DNA from: Epiperipatus broadwayi
Taxonomy: Eukaryota > Onychophora > Udeonychophora > Euonychophora > Peripatidae
Length of the DNA stretch: 64,000 nt
Direction of reading: 5' to 3'
Assembly (NCBI GenBank): GCA_028023455.1
Contig: JAQFVV010000036.1
Location: 5,513,576 to 5,577,575 of the forward strand
The notes under the pieces are model-generated. The model ran no database searches, was not told the origin of the DNA, and was given only the letters and a program-made list of their open reading frames with translations. Both the position numbers and the translations under genes were made by a program. This document shows, in pieces, positions 33,607 to 43,549 of this stretch (position 1 is its first letter; every line of letters starts with the position of its first letter).

Positions 33607-34002
33607 ACTTTTGTAGAACGTCCGATAAATATTATGATTTCTTTTTAATCTTGGTTCTCCCATCTCAATTGCTTTTTTAAGCAACAAAATGTTCATTTTT
33701 TCAAATTAATATGCAATAAAAAATATTGTATTAAATCTTTTTACAAATTAAACTACTCATGTAAGTATTTTTTAAACTTGTAATATTTTGTTATTTAAGA
33801 GTGGACTGAGATAAATGAATTTTACAATTATTTTCGATCATAAATTACTGTTATGATAACCCCTTCAATTTTATGCCTTTAAGTATATATATTTGGCATT
33901 TCTATTTCCTGAGTGACTAAACTCTCCTTTACCAATTAAACCTATATGCTCATAAAAATTGACTCCCCTAATCACGGTAATAAAAATGGAATTTCTAGTT
34001 GA
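33607..34002. other. AT-rich spacer
   Basis: Nothing recognised. Confidence 0.5.
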
Positions 34003-34004
34003 TT

Positions 34005-34211
34005 AACTTACAAGAATATACATTATGTAAACTTAAGAGCATGCTAACGCTCTAAACAAGCTTTTTTTTATTATGATAAATGCTCCTACAAGAGAAGGCA
34101 TTCCAATCAACTTACAAGAATATACATTATGTAAACTTAAGAGCATGCTAACGCTCTAAACAAGCTTTTTTTTATTATGATAAATGCTTCTACAAGAGAA
34201 GGCATTCCAAT
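34005..34211. repeat. 104-bp tandem duplication within RZ-E
   Basis: Two adjacent copies from AACTTACAAGAATATACATT to AGGCATTCCAATC differ at two or three positions. The third copy at 34540 lacks the first 20 or so bases. Confidence 0.9.
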
Positions 34212-34227
34212 CATCTTTATCTTAGAT

Positions 34228-34285
34228 TGTCTCCATCCCCAGACTGGTTTCGACCTACGGGTCTCTTCAGTGAGGAGTTGGGACA
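34228..34285 (-). ncRNA. type I hammerhead ribozyme (RZ-E, copy 1)
   Basis: Minus strand: core CTGAAGA (34270-34264), perfect stem II GACC-CGTA-GGTC (34263-34252), GAAA (34251-34248), stem III A-U and C-G around a CA loop, cleavage triplet GTC (34244-34242). Stem I: TCCTCA pairs with TGGGGA (one G-U), then after an internal loop TGTC pairs with GACA. All invariant bases present. Confidence 0.82.
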
Positions 34286-34642
34286 TTAGATTCAAAAAAC
34301 CAACTCAAGCTAAGCATATCTAAAAGATAATTCTCAAGAAGAAGATCTAAACCTTTAGACATCTGCATGTCTTTAAAGTCAGCTCTCCAACTAAAAAAAT
34401 TGTATGGGCCTGAACTTAATTGAGATACTCCATATATTAATAGGCTTAGCCATTTAATTTAGCCATAGCCCCAACAGCAAAATAATAATAGTAATAATAA
34501 AAAGTCAGATGTCACATGACATATATAGCTTGCAATTACCAATATGTAAACTTAAGAGCATGCTAACGCTCTAAACAAGCCTTTTTTCATTATGATAAAT
34601 GCTCCTACAAGAGAAGGCATTCAAATCATCTTTATCTTAGAT

Positions 34643-34700
34643 TGTCCCCATCCCCAGACTGGTTTCGACCTATGGGTCTCTTCAGTGAGGAGTTGGGACA
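34643..34700 (-). ncRNA. type I hammerhead ribozyme (RZ-E, copy 2)
   Basis: Same as copy 1 but stem II loop is CATA and the outer stem I is better: TGTCCCA pairs with TGGGGACA with one bulged G. Cleavage predicted after GTC at 34659-34657. The only differences from copy 1 lie in the stem II loop and outer stem I. Confidence 0.82.
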
Positions 34701-34944
34701 TTAGATTCAAAAAACCAACTCAAAATGTATTAGTTTGCATTGTGTGAAATTAATAATTATATCTATACAAAATCTTAATTTCTAGTCTTAAATTTCCCTA
34801 TTTTTTTTTTTACAGAATCAATGTGCTTTTATTGCTAAATAAGCTAACAGTAAAAATTATTGACGCTGTTATTTTTATTTCGAGTATATATTTCTAATAT
34901 ATGATTTTTTTTCTACAGTACAGGCTTTTTCATACCTGCACTCA

Positions 34945-35222
34945 AATATGTAATATGTAGGGTTTGAACTCAGACTTTCACACGACCCTCAACTATCCAC
35001 ACTATCTCATACTGGTGACACACTTTGATCACACACATGTTGAAAAGATAATCACCAATATATATATATATCGTGACCAGCACTCATCAGTTGGTCCAGA
35101 TTATCATCTCTACACATGCTCAGCTTGTATTAGGATAGCCAATCTTCATACTTTAATAGACAGGCTTCGATCCATTCCACCCCACAACTTTTCAGCCGTC
35201 CATTTCATTGAAAATCTGAGAT
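34945..35222 (-). repeat. R1 retrozyme-like repeat, copy D
   Basis: Reverse complement aligns with R1-A: GTCGTGTGAAAGTCTGAG at the 3' end, then AGATGATAATCTGGACCAAC and AGCCTGTC(T)ATTAAAGTAT. The overlapping 86-codon plus-strand frame is a shadow of this repeat. Confidence 0.75.
35047..35105 (-). ncRNA. hammerhead with one core change (R1-D)
   Basis: Minus strand: GATAATC/GATTATC 7-bp outer and ACCAA/TTGGT 5-bp inner stem I, core CTGATGA, clean stem II GTG/CAC with loop CTGGT, but GATA replaces GAAA. It shows that the family ancestor had a G-C base pair closing stem II. Confidence 0.65.
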
Positions 35223-35553
35223 AACAGTAAAAATTATTCGCGCTATTATTTTTATTTTGAATATATATGTAAATTTAGGGATACTTACTTTTAATGACAT
35301 AATTAGAATCTTTCTCTTAGGGTTATTTTATTTTTTATTTCTTTCACAATTATCACAATATATATATATATAGAGAGAGAGAGACTTAGACAATGTACGT
35401 GTATTTAAATATTATATATATTAAACTTATTGATCTAAAGATATTTTTATATTTGTTTATCAAAATACAATATTTATCTGAAATAAATCCTGTCAAAATT
35501 GTGGGTGGAGTAAGCATGACACTTGTAAATCAAACTATAACAATATTTTATAC
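35223..35553. other. AT-rich spacer
   Basis: Contains a short (TA)n(GA)n patch near 35360. Nothing else recognised. Confidence 0.5.
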
Positions 35554-35741
35554 AACAGTGTCACCCAGAGCCAGAATAATCAATGGATGCAAAAAGATTT
35601 GAGCATAAAATCCCTATCTAGTACTTTCTCATCAAAACTAGTCTGGGAATACTGGATGAGCAGGTATTAGATAGGGATATTGTGCCCAAATCTTTTTGCA
35701 TCCATTAATTACTCTGGCTTGCACTAGGTGTCACTACTGTA
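35554..35741. repeat. RZ-F: short foldback derived from an RZ element
   Basis: Arms 35554-35633 and 35654-35741 are inverted copies (ATGGATGCAAAAAGATTTG against CAAATCTTTTTGCATCCAT). The 20-bp loop is AAAACTAGTCTGGGAATACT, the 3' half of a hammerhead (GAAACTAGTC) without its CTGANGA half. Termini relate to RZ-C and RZ-D. Confidence 0.75.
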
Positions 35742-35939
35742 TGGAGAATTTTAGCACTTTGTTTTTAAGCATAGAAAATGATGGTCATGTAAAATATTTT
35801 ATAATAGTGACTTTTAGAAAACAGTTTTTAATGCCATACATTCAAAGTAACATTGTATAAAGTAATAGTCATTGAATGATGAAAAATTTTAAAATTTATA
35901 TATATATATATTCGTCTTTATTTTCAAATATTTACATTT
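35742..35939. other. AT-rich spacer
   Basis: Nothing recognised. Confidence 0.5.
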
Positions 35940-36710
35940 GTTTACATTGGTTTCTATTTATAATAGCATTTTAAATGTTGAACAAAAAATCAATAATTGA
36001 ATAACTCCATCTATTCTTCAAACTTACCTTTGTCAACATTGGTGAAATTTCGCAATAAAATTAATTTAACATCCGTCTGCAATATGGTATGTAATGATTA
36101 TTAAATTAATAATCAAACAAACAAGAATGTAAACATAATATCTCTTTTTTTATAATCTTGTTTTTAATAATTAGATATAATTTAATAAATGTAAATATAA
36201 AATTAATAAAGACTAATTTATATATAAATACTCCAGAAATAACATTTTAAATTTTGAGCAAAGGATCAACTATGGAATGAATTCACCTTTTCATGGAGTT
36301 TCTTAATATTTATATATATATAAGATTACCTTTGTCAACATTGATGAAATTTTAGAGTGAAATTAATTTATTAGCCAGATGAAATGTGACATTTAATACT
36401 TATTACATTAATAATCAATTGCACAAGAATGGAAATACAATCTCTCTCAGTAATATTGTTTTAATAATTTGATAAATATGAGTATGAAATTAACATAGCT
36501 TAATATATTAAGTGAAGAAAATCAGTCTCCCTCAGCATATGATTAAAAATGGCACTCTAAATTTGGAACAAAGGATCAAAAATAGAATGAATTCACCCAT
36601 TATTGCAGCTTTTGGTGCATATAAGCTTACTTCTATCAATACTGGTAAAACTTCAGAATAAAATTAATGTGTAAGACAGTTAGAATATGGCATTTAATAA
36701 TTATTTGATT
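35940..36710 (+). repeat. diverged tandem repeat, about 300-bp unit, 2.6 copies
   Basis: CTTACCTTTGTCAACATTGG, then AAATTTCG, AAATTAATTT, and TAATAATCAA recur near 36024, 36328 and 36629. Each copy begins with a TTGAACAAA/TTGAGCAAAGGATCAA/TTGGAACAAAGGATCAA block. About 70 percent alike by eye. A satellite-like array; no coding frame. Confidence 0.6.
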
Positions 36711-36770
36711 AATATATATATATATATATATATATATCAAATATATTATATAAATATATTATTATATATA

Positions 36771-36820
<50 letters not shown>
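36711..36820. repeat. (TA)n microsatellite, compound
   Basis: Nearly pure A/T alternation with short interruptions. Confidence 0.95.
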
Positions 36821-36821
<1 letters not shown>

Positions 36822-37204
36822 ATATAAAATATCTCTTGTGGGTTTTTCCCATATGTACCCAATAAACTAAAGACTACTCTAATAAAATTAACATCTTAAA
36901 ATGAAGCATAGCATACTTGTTTTATTTTTACTAACTATTTTTTTCATAAGAGGATTGGTACTCTTGTATGTAGAGAAGAATTCTATCAAGATTATTAGTT
37001 GACTTATAAATAAGCCTATAAATTATTTTAAAATTTTATATCATAATATCCTAATTGAATTTTGTATTCAATATGATAATTTATGGTGCTTGCAAAAATT
37101 TGCCTTGATCAAATAACATCAAAATCTTCATTTCAACTGAGAAAATTCCATTTGTTATGAAACAGGATTATTATAAATTTGAGATGTTTTAAATCTTTAG
37201 ATGT
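36821..37204. other. AT-rich spacer
   Basis: Nothing recognised. Confidence 0.5.
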
Positions 37205-37603
37205 TATATATACAGCTCACAAAACAAGCTCTTAACAAGTTTTGTAGAATACCCCCAACGTCAAACCGGTTTCTGCTACTAGGTCATGTGACATCTGTCT
37301 TGATTTTTTTTTTTGTAATTTTATTTTTTGTTATAATGGCTTTGGCAATTTTATATTGATGAAGCTATTAATATATGGTGTGTCTGAACTTAGTTCAGTC
37401 TCATATGGCTATTTAAGTTAGATAGCTAGATTGGAAGATATATGGATGTCTGAAAATTTCAGATTTTCTATTTAATAGTTATACATTAGATAAAGTGCTG
37501 GGCTTGTCCTGGTATTCTAGCATCTGACTGAGGATGCCAGTAGCAGAAACTAGTCTGAGTTTGGGGGTATTCTACAAAGCTTGTTAAGAGCTTGTCTTGT
37601 GAG

Positions 37604-37653
<50 letters not shown>
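37205..37653. repeat. RZ-G: foldback hammerhead-type element flanked by TA repeats
   Basis: Arms 37214-37279 and 37540-37605 are inverted (AGCTCACAAAACAAGCTCTT against AAGAGCTTGTCTTGTGAGCT). The interior has the palindrome CTGAACTTAGTTCAG (37384-37398) followed by TCATATGGCTATTTAAG. It is bordered by TATATATA on the left and a 48-bp (TA)n on the right (37606-37653). No coding frame. Confidence 0.75.
37510..37575 (+). ncRNA. hammerhead motif, partly decayed (RZ-G)
   Basis: Core CTGAGGA (37528-37534), stem II TGC/GCA with loop CAGTA, GAAA (37546-37549), stem III with TA loop and GTC (37553-37555). Core residues intact, but stem I pairing is weak (TGAG against CTGA with a mismatch), so it may be inactive. 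Confidence 0.55.
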
Positions 37654-37655
<2 letters not shown>

Positions 37656-37880
37656 CATTTGTAAATACAAGCCTATTAAATTAGGTAATAACCTGTATAT
37701 TTATACTTTATGTTTGTCTTCAATATAATAATATTAAGTAAAGCTATAACAACAAATTGAAAACTAAATTAAATGGCTGAACGCTTTCAAGAAGATGTAC
37801 TTCTCATATTCATAGCAGTTATGATCCTTTCTTTGGAATCATTATATAAATAAATCTGATATGCAAATGAATCACTAAGA

Positions 37881-38096
37881 CTATCTTTTAGATATCGCAA
37901 AACATGCATCCTTACGATTAATGGCGAAAGAGTCCTCTGCTATAAAGTATGCTTCTTTTACCTTTCGCTTAATATCATGCCTCTCAGTACAAATTAATTT
38001 TGCAGATGTGGGTTCGAACATATGTCCTGACAATTTTTGATGTTGAGCACAATACAAGTATAGATACAATAAGGCACATACGAATCCAGAATGCAC
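37881..38096 (-). pseudogene. Penelope-like GIY-YIG endonuclease, C-terminal fragment (left arm)
   Basis: Reads HQKLSGHMFEPTSAKLICTE, then KRKVKEAYFIAEDSFAIN and ending at a stop that replaces the expected Trp after SKR. The G-H-x-F and K-E-A-x-x-I spacing matches the second half of Penelope endonucleases and the fragment at 45040-45348. No GIY-YIG core or reverse transcriptase remains. Its first residues belong to the spacer. Confidence 0.7.
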
Positions 38097-38103
38097 TTCA
38101 ATT

Positions 38104-38280
38104 TTTGCTCAACATCAAAAATTGTCAGGACATATGTTCAAACCCACATCTGCAAAATTAGTTTGAACTGAGAGGCATGGTATTAAGCGAAAGGTAAAAG
38201 AAGCATACTTTATAGCAGAGGACTCTTTCACCATTAATCGTAAGGATGCATGTTTTGCGATATCTAAAAGATGGTCTTAG
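38104..38280 (+). pseudogene. Penelope-like GIY-YIG endonuclease, C-terminal fragment (right arm)
   Basis: Mirror copy of the left-arm fragment with one internal stop (after SAKLV) but with the natural end SKRWS and TAG at 38278-38280. Same family as 45040-45348. Confidence 0.7.
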
Positions 38281-38413
38281 TGACTAATTTGCATATCATA
38301 TTTATTTATATGATTCCAAAGAAAGGATCATAACTGGCTATGAATATGAGAAATACATCTTCTTGAAAGTGCTCAGCCATTTAATTTAGTTTTCAATTCG
38401 TTGTTATAGCTTT

Positions 38414-39169
38414 AAGTTGGAAGTGGGAAAGCAGGATTTAATATTATTAAATTAGGTAATGTGACATCTGACTTGATTTTTTTTAATTAAATCTTTGGAT
38501 GGCCAGTGGTTTTCTTTATAAATATTAATGTTATACTTTGTTTAACTATTTAGAAAGTTTGCCTTTATGGGATAATTTGTTTATCTATTACATTTATCTT
38601 TATAGCATAATTGGTTTATCTATTAAATATATTTTAATGGAATATAAAAACTTGCTTTCTGGATTTTCTAAAGGTATTCCCTAGACAGCTATAATAATAA
38701 TCTTTTATTTATAGCATTTTATTTTAGGATAAAATATAGATTTGTCAGGATTCTAGTATAAAATGTCTAGGGAATTTTGCATTCATATTAGAAAGTCATT
38801 AAATCTTAATGATTGCATAATGTTTTGCTTGAAACAATTTTATCCAAGAGTCATTTGATGAATTATAATAATTATGAAAAAATGTATTAAGTTGGGAAGA
38901 TTAATGTTTATTGTATTAATTGTTTTATATTGTGGATTTCATAATAAAGTTTAGCCTTATACTTTGAATGATGTATTCTGGAATTTATTCATATAAACTC
39001 ATTTGAATCTTAAATATAAAAACTGTAGTTTTGCTGTTATCTGATTGGTGAATGAATGTTTGTCCAATGATGTCCTTATTATTAAATTTACATGAAAGAA
39101 GTAAGTCCATCATTGAATAAAAAGCACTGGGGAAAAAATTAGAATGAGTGCTCTTAACTTCAGAGATAT
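38414..39169. other. AT-rich DNA
   Basis: 38440-38480 repeats the GTGACATCTG(A/T)CTTGATTTTTT block of RZ-G (37288), so an RZ remnant may lie here. Otherwise nothing recognised. Confidence 0.35.
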
Positions 39170-39790
39170 AATATATATTTTGTGGTAATGGTTCACATAC
39201 AGTTGCAGAAGCAACCACAAATGCTGATTCATAATCAATATTAAGGCACTTCTTGCTTTCATGGTCTATCAATCCCCTAATATAGTTCAGATGAATGACA
39301 TACTTAGCAATGTTTAATAAAAAACAAATTTTCATTAAATATTAAAAGACAATTGTTAAAGCAACCAATTAAAAAGAATAATAAAAACATTACAAAAATG
39401 GCATATGTTTTTGTATTCCATCCCAGCTAGCTGCAGTAACAGCCACAAATACTGATTTGTAATTTGATGATGGGATGTTCCATGCTTTCACAGCCTGTCC
39501 ATTCCCTAATATAGTTCAGATGAATGACATACTTAGCAATATTTAATAAAAACAAATTTATATTAAATATTAAAAGACAATTGTTAAAGCAATCAATTAA
39601 AAAGAATAATACAAATATATTTATTACAAAAAAATACAAAAATGACATGTGTTTTTGTAATCCATCCCAGATAGCTGCAGTAATAGCCACAAATACTCAT
39701 ATATAATTTAATTATAGGGTGTTCTATGCTTTCACAGTCTTTCCATTTCCTAATGTAGTTCAGATGAATGATATACTTAGTAATTAATAA
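39170..39790. repeat. tandem repeat, about 229-244 bp unit, 2.6 copies
   Basis: TAGTTCAGATGAATGA(C/T)ATA recurs at 39281, 39510 and 39754. Each copy is preceded by GCAG(T/A)A...GCCACAAATACTGAT. Minus-strand frames across the copies are similar (NIAKYVIHLNYIR), producing open frames of 116 and 87 codons, but the reading frame breaks in copy 3 and no family is recognised. I treat it as a tandem repeat, not a gene. Confidence 0.65.
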
Positions 39791-40384
39791 ATGGTGACTA
39801 TTAATTCAGAGGGTGCTTCAGTAAAGTGGCTAACAGGTTTCTCTGAACATAGTTGCTGAGAGATTCCTGACTCCATATAAGGAGAAATCACAGTGTATCT
39901 CATCACATCAAGTCATAAAGCTATCAAATATAACAGATATATTTAACAATGTAAAATTTAATTTATCTTTATTAAATTTGGAAATTTATTTATATAGTAT
40001 TAAAATGTTGTGTTTAATTTATATTAAAACTTTAAAATTTTTTTATAAAGCAACCAATTCCACAGTAATGATGGTCTCCACCATTGAAAAAACATGCGTC
40101 TTTAATTACAGAGATATAGTATCTAATCATGAAAAAGTATGATTAAAGTAGATAAATTCATGTTGAAATTTATTATATTTAATGAAAGGGAAAAACAGAT
40201 GCTATAATAATATGTTTACATTTAATTTTAGTTAGCTTATTATTATATTTACGCAAATAATTAATAAAAAATGCATGGAAAAAAATCAGTATATGGGTTT
40301 TGAACTTCAGAGATATAGTATTTAAATCATGAATAAAATACTACAGTACATAAATTCACATTTGAAATGTAATATATAGTAAGG
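39791..40384. other. AT-rich DNA with further decayed copies of a short module
   Basis: CAGAGATATAGTAT(C/T)TAA blocks at about 40101 and 40309 resemble CAGAGATATAATATAT at 39161, suggesting the tandem region once extended to here. No gene supported. Confidence 0.35.
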
Positions 40385-42365
40385 GGGGAAGTTCTTGTCT
40401 ATAACTTCTCTCAGTACATGGATATGATCTACTGTACTAAACCCACTTTTAAATTCAGCTTGTTTTTTTGATTAGTTAAAATTCAAAGTTCACTGTAGAT
40501 GAGTTGTAACTAATTTGGTAAAATAATGTATCTAGAACTGATAAAAGACTGATACATTTGTAATTTTTATTATCTTCTTTATATTTATTCTGCTCTTTTC
40601 TAATCATCTAATACATCTTTATCACTTAGACATTTGGTGTATAAATTTGCCAAAAAAAATTATTTCTTCACCTGCTTCTTTTAAAATATCAAATATAATT
40701 TCATTACAACATGTTTACCTTTTTTTTTCATAAATTTAATTGCATGTCTTACTTCTTTATTTAAGATTATTGACAATGCAGAAGATATAGTAGTTGAAAG
40801 AGATACTTTTTCTTGTTTTTATTGCAATATAAATTTTGATAGACTTCTATATAATTTATTACATTAACTCTCTTTTTTGTAACAGTTTCATCTTTTTTTA
40901 TTGCAGAAATGACTTTCAAACCAATATAAAGATGTTGTGTTACACTCTTCAGACTATTATTTACTTTTATAGCTTTTCTTACTAGTTCACAACTATACTT
41001 CTTACATTATTATCAATTCTTTTTCATACCATATTACAAAATTTGAGATATTTCATTTATCTTAATGCATCACTTTTACATTTTTTATATTCCTTCTTTT
41101 TTTCATAAATTGTCTTGTCTCAATAAAAATTTTCCTGGTCAATTGCTGCTCCTTGTACCAGCTTTCTTTGGCACAGTTTTTAAAAATATATCAATTATAA
41201 TAGTTTTTGTTCAAATCTAAATCATATTCAAAATCTGTTAATATTTGAAAATGATTTGCTTCTAATTTCAATTCATTACAATGTTTTTGAAGATTAGGAT
41301 TATGAATTGTAAATATTGTTTTTCTTAATAATTTATGCCTCTCTAGTTGTGCATTAACACATATCTTACATCTCATAATTGGTGATCACTTCCTGTGTTG
41401 AATTTATTAAGAAAATTACAATTTAGAAATAGATATTTTCTATTACCCAAAAAATAATCCAATTGTGCTGTACCTTCATTTGGATGCTTCCATGTCCATT
41501 TCCATTCATCATTTTTGTCAAATAAAGAATTCATAATATAAAGTTGTTGTTTTTTCTGCATACTACACAAGTCTATGTCCTTTCTCATTTCTATCACCAT
41601 AACCAGATTTTCCTACAGCATATTCAATTTCCAATTGTTTACCAGTTCTAGCATTAAAGTCTCCCATAACAATTTTAAAATGTTATTTGATCTGATCAAA
41701 ATCATTTTGTATATCCAAATAAAAATCCTCTATTTCTTCATAACAATAAGACTTTGGGCATGATCCTGAGTTATCTGTATATGACATCTATTATGTTGAA
41801 TAATTAATCTTACCACTCTATCTGATACTCCATCAATCTCAACAATGTTATTCTTTTGCTGGTATATGACATCTATTATGTTGAATAATTAATCTTACCA
41901 CTCTATCTGATACTCCATCAATCTCAACAATGTTATTCTTTTGCTGGTATATGACATCTATTATGTTGAATAATTAATCTTACCACTCTATCTGATACTC
42001 CATCAATCTCAACAATGTTATTCTTTTGCTTTTTACTGTAACGAATTCTACTCCACTTATACTTCTAATGTCTGTGCCTGTGTAATACACATGTCCACTT
42101 TTTAAATCAATTGACTCTTCACTTTTTCTTCCAACTTCACAAAATTCAATTAATCTCCCATTTCTTTCAATTCTTTCAATTCAGTTTTTCCAATTCTTGC
42201 AATATCCTTTCATTTGAAAGTGATCTGAAGTTATAAGTAACTAAATAAAAAATCATCATCAAATGGAAGCATGGGTCCACAATCATGAGTTATCATAGTA
42301 CCTTTTCTTTTTGGCTTCCAATCATTGCCTTGACTGGTGAATTTACAGCCTCTTGGGAATAAAGG
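40385..42365 (-). mobile_element. degenerate RTE-clade LINE: endonuclease plus start of reverse transcriptase
   Basis: Reading minus from 42300: SGHVYYTGTDIRS, then NNIVEIDGVSDRVVRLII, VMGDFNARTGKQLEIEYAVG (endonuclease GDFNARTG), then WKWTWKHPNEGTAQLDYFLG and GSDHQL (the W-T-W and SDHxL motifs of APE-type endonucleases), then LERHKLLRK. Further on are EVRHAIKFMKKK, ILKEAGEEIIF in shifted frames, and SGFSTVDHIHVLREVIDK, the early blocks of an RTE reverse transcriptase. It stops near 40385 before the catalytic YxDD, so it is 3'-truncated as well as riddled with stops and frameshifts, including an 85-bp triplication. Dead. Confidence 0.85.
41778..42030. repeat. 85-bp unit repeated three times inside the LINE
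   Basis: Copies at 41778-41862, 41863-41947 and 41948-42030 appear identical from TATATGACATCTATTATG to TTATTCTTTTGCT. The period is not a multiple of three, so the coding frame of the endonuclease is broken. Identity implies expansion long after the LINE died. Confidence 0.95.
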
Positions 42366-42896
42366 TCATAATTTATTTTTGTCCGTCATGATTGTAATTA
42401 TCTATTAGAAATTTATTTTATTAACAGACACATTTATTCTTCCTTAAAAAAAACTGAACTGATATTTCAGTTAAAATCTATCAGAGATAAAAGACCAATA
42501 AACTCCCCTCCCCACACTGCTTAATGAATATTTGTGAACTACCCATCCATTTTTGTATAGTATTTTAATAATCACAATAACAAGAAAATATGGAGTGTAC
42601 ATTAAGAATTTTCCCTGCTCATTTTCTTTGAAGTCTCCAAGAGAAATCAAATGGTTTCCCTTAAGTTAACAGCAATTTTTTTTCTGCAATCTCCAATCTA
42701 TATTTGTGGTATTATTCTGCCAAATAAAAAAAATGTAACATACTTCCTATTAATCAATTTACTAATAAAATCATTGTGAAACTTCAAACATAAGAGTTTT
42801 TTTCTATTGAGCTCAAGAACAGACTTACATGTATTCATAACACACTCCCTAAGAAAATTTTATGCTTTAGTAATATAATGATTCTGGAACTTCAAA
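42366..42896. other. AT-rich spacer between two LINE remnants
   Basis: Nothing recognised; possible decayed LINE sequence. Confidence 0.4.
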
Positions 42897-43495
42897 TTAA
42901 TAATTTAATGTTTTATAGTTGTTAAAATTTAATAATTTAGTAGATGCTTCTAAAGAATGAACTAAAGAATGAACATCATTTTTAAGAATATTATTGGAAT
43001 AAGATATGCTTTTTAATATAGCTATCATTTTAATTGTGGAGTATCTATGATCCATCCAATACTGGTGTGTGTAATCTCTCATATAATGTGAAGTTTTCTT
43101 GTAATCTGTCTTCTTACTATAATGTAAACTATTAAATGTCATTGTTTTGAGTGTGGGTGAATCCATGTTTTTATAGGGGTTTTCTTCCTTAACAAAGTGT
43201 ATAGTCAATCCATGGATTGGGCAAAATCTCAACAATAATAAACCATTTGAATTTACAGCACTAACGATACTGTTTCTAATAATGTGGCTGAAATTTTCTA
43301 TTTGAATACCAATGCGTGCACTGAAATCTTATTGTGTTGCTATAATAATGCTATCCAGCAAAAAAAATTGTTTTCTCTAAATTCTCTGAATCTAAGATTG
43401 ATACATCGGTACTAGTAAAATGAGCACCAATAACTATTGTGTAAAACAAGTTTTAACCTTACTAGTATTTCACTGATACAACAGGGAATTCCAAC
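42897..43495 (-). mobile_element. LINE endonuclease-domain fragment
   Basis: Reading minus: IVIGAHFTSTDVSILDSENL, then in a shifted frame DFSARIG (decayed GDFNARVG), NSNGLLLLRFC and HGLTI, then TDYKKTSHYMRD and the WMDHRYSTIKM block equivalent to WTDHRL of APE-type LINE endonucleases. The 112-codon frame 43235-42897 is its C-terminal half. A separate and differently diverged copy from the LINE at 40385-42365. Not a host gene. Confidence 0.8.
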
Positions 43496-43549
43496 TATAG
43501 AGACTATCAAATTAGATTTTGCAGTTGATATAATTCAGAGAAAATGTTA

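Larger units (their letters stand above)
34003..34730 (-). repeat. RZ-E: direct-repeat dimer of a retrozyme-like element
   Basis: Three copies of an ATGTAAACTTAAGAGCATGC / AAGGCATTC block (34005-34107, 34109-34211 in tandem, 34540-34626). The following hammerhead block is present twice (34213-34310 and 34630-34727), nearly identical and 415 bp apart. Minus orientation relative to the ribozyme. A full monomer lies between the two predicted cleavage sites, as expected for a retrotransposed multimeric transcript or circular RNA. Contains the GTATGGGCCTGAACTTAATTG module. No coding frame. Confidence 0.8.
37741..38413. mobile_element. inverted pair of Penelope-like element 3' fragments
   Basis: Arms 37741-38049 and 38105-38413 (about 309 bp) are inverted copies with roughly 90 percent identity, separated by 55 bp. 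Each arm encodes the C-terminal half of a Penelope GIY-YIG endonuclease reading outward, followed by about 130 bp of 3' flank. Penelope insertions are known for inverted and partly duplicated copies. Confidence 0.85.

Noticed and set aside
34964-35224. 86-codon plus-strand open frame
   Set aside because: Lies on the antisense strand of R1 copy D, which is non-coding.
40385-42365. Host gene annotated as craniofacial development protein 2-like
   Set aside because: That name is commonly given to RTE endonuclease fragments; RT blocks follow directly and the frame is broken.
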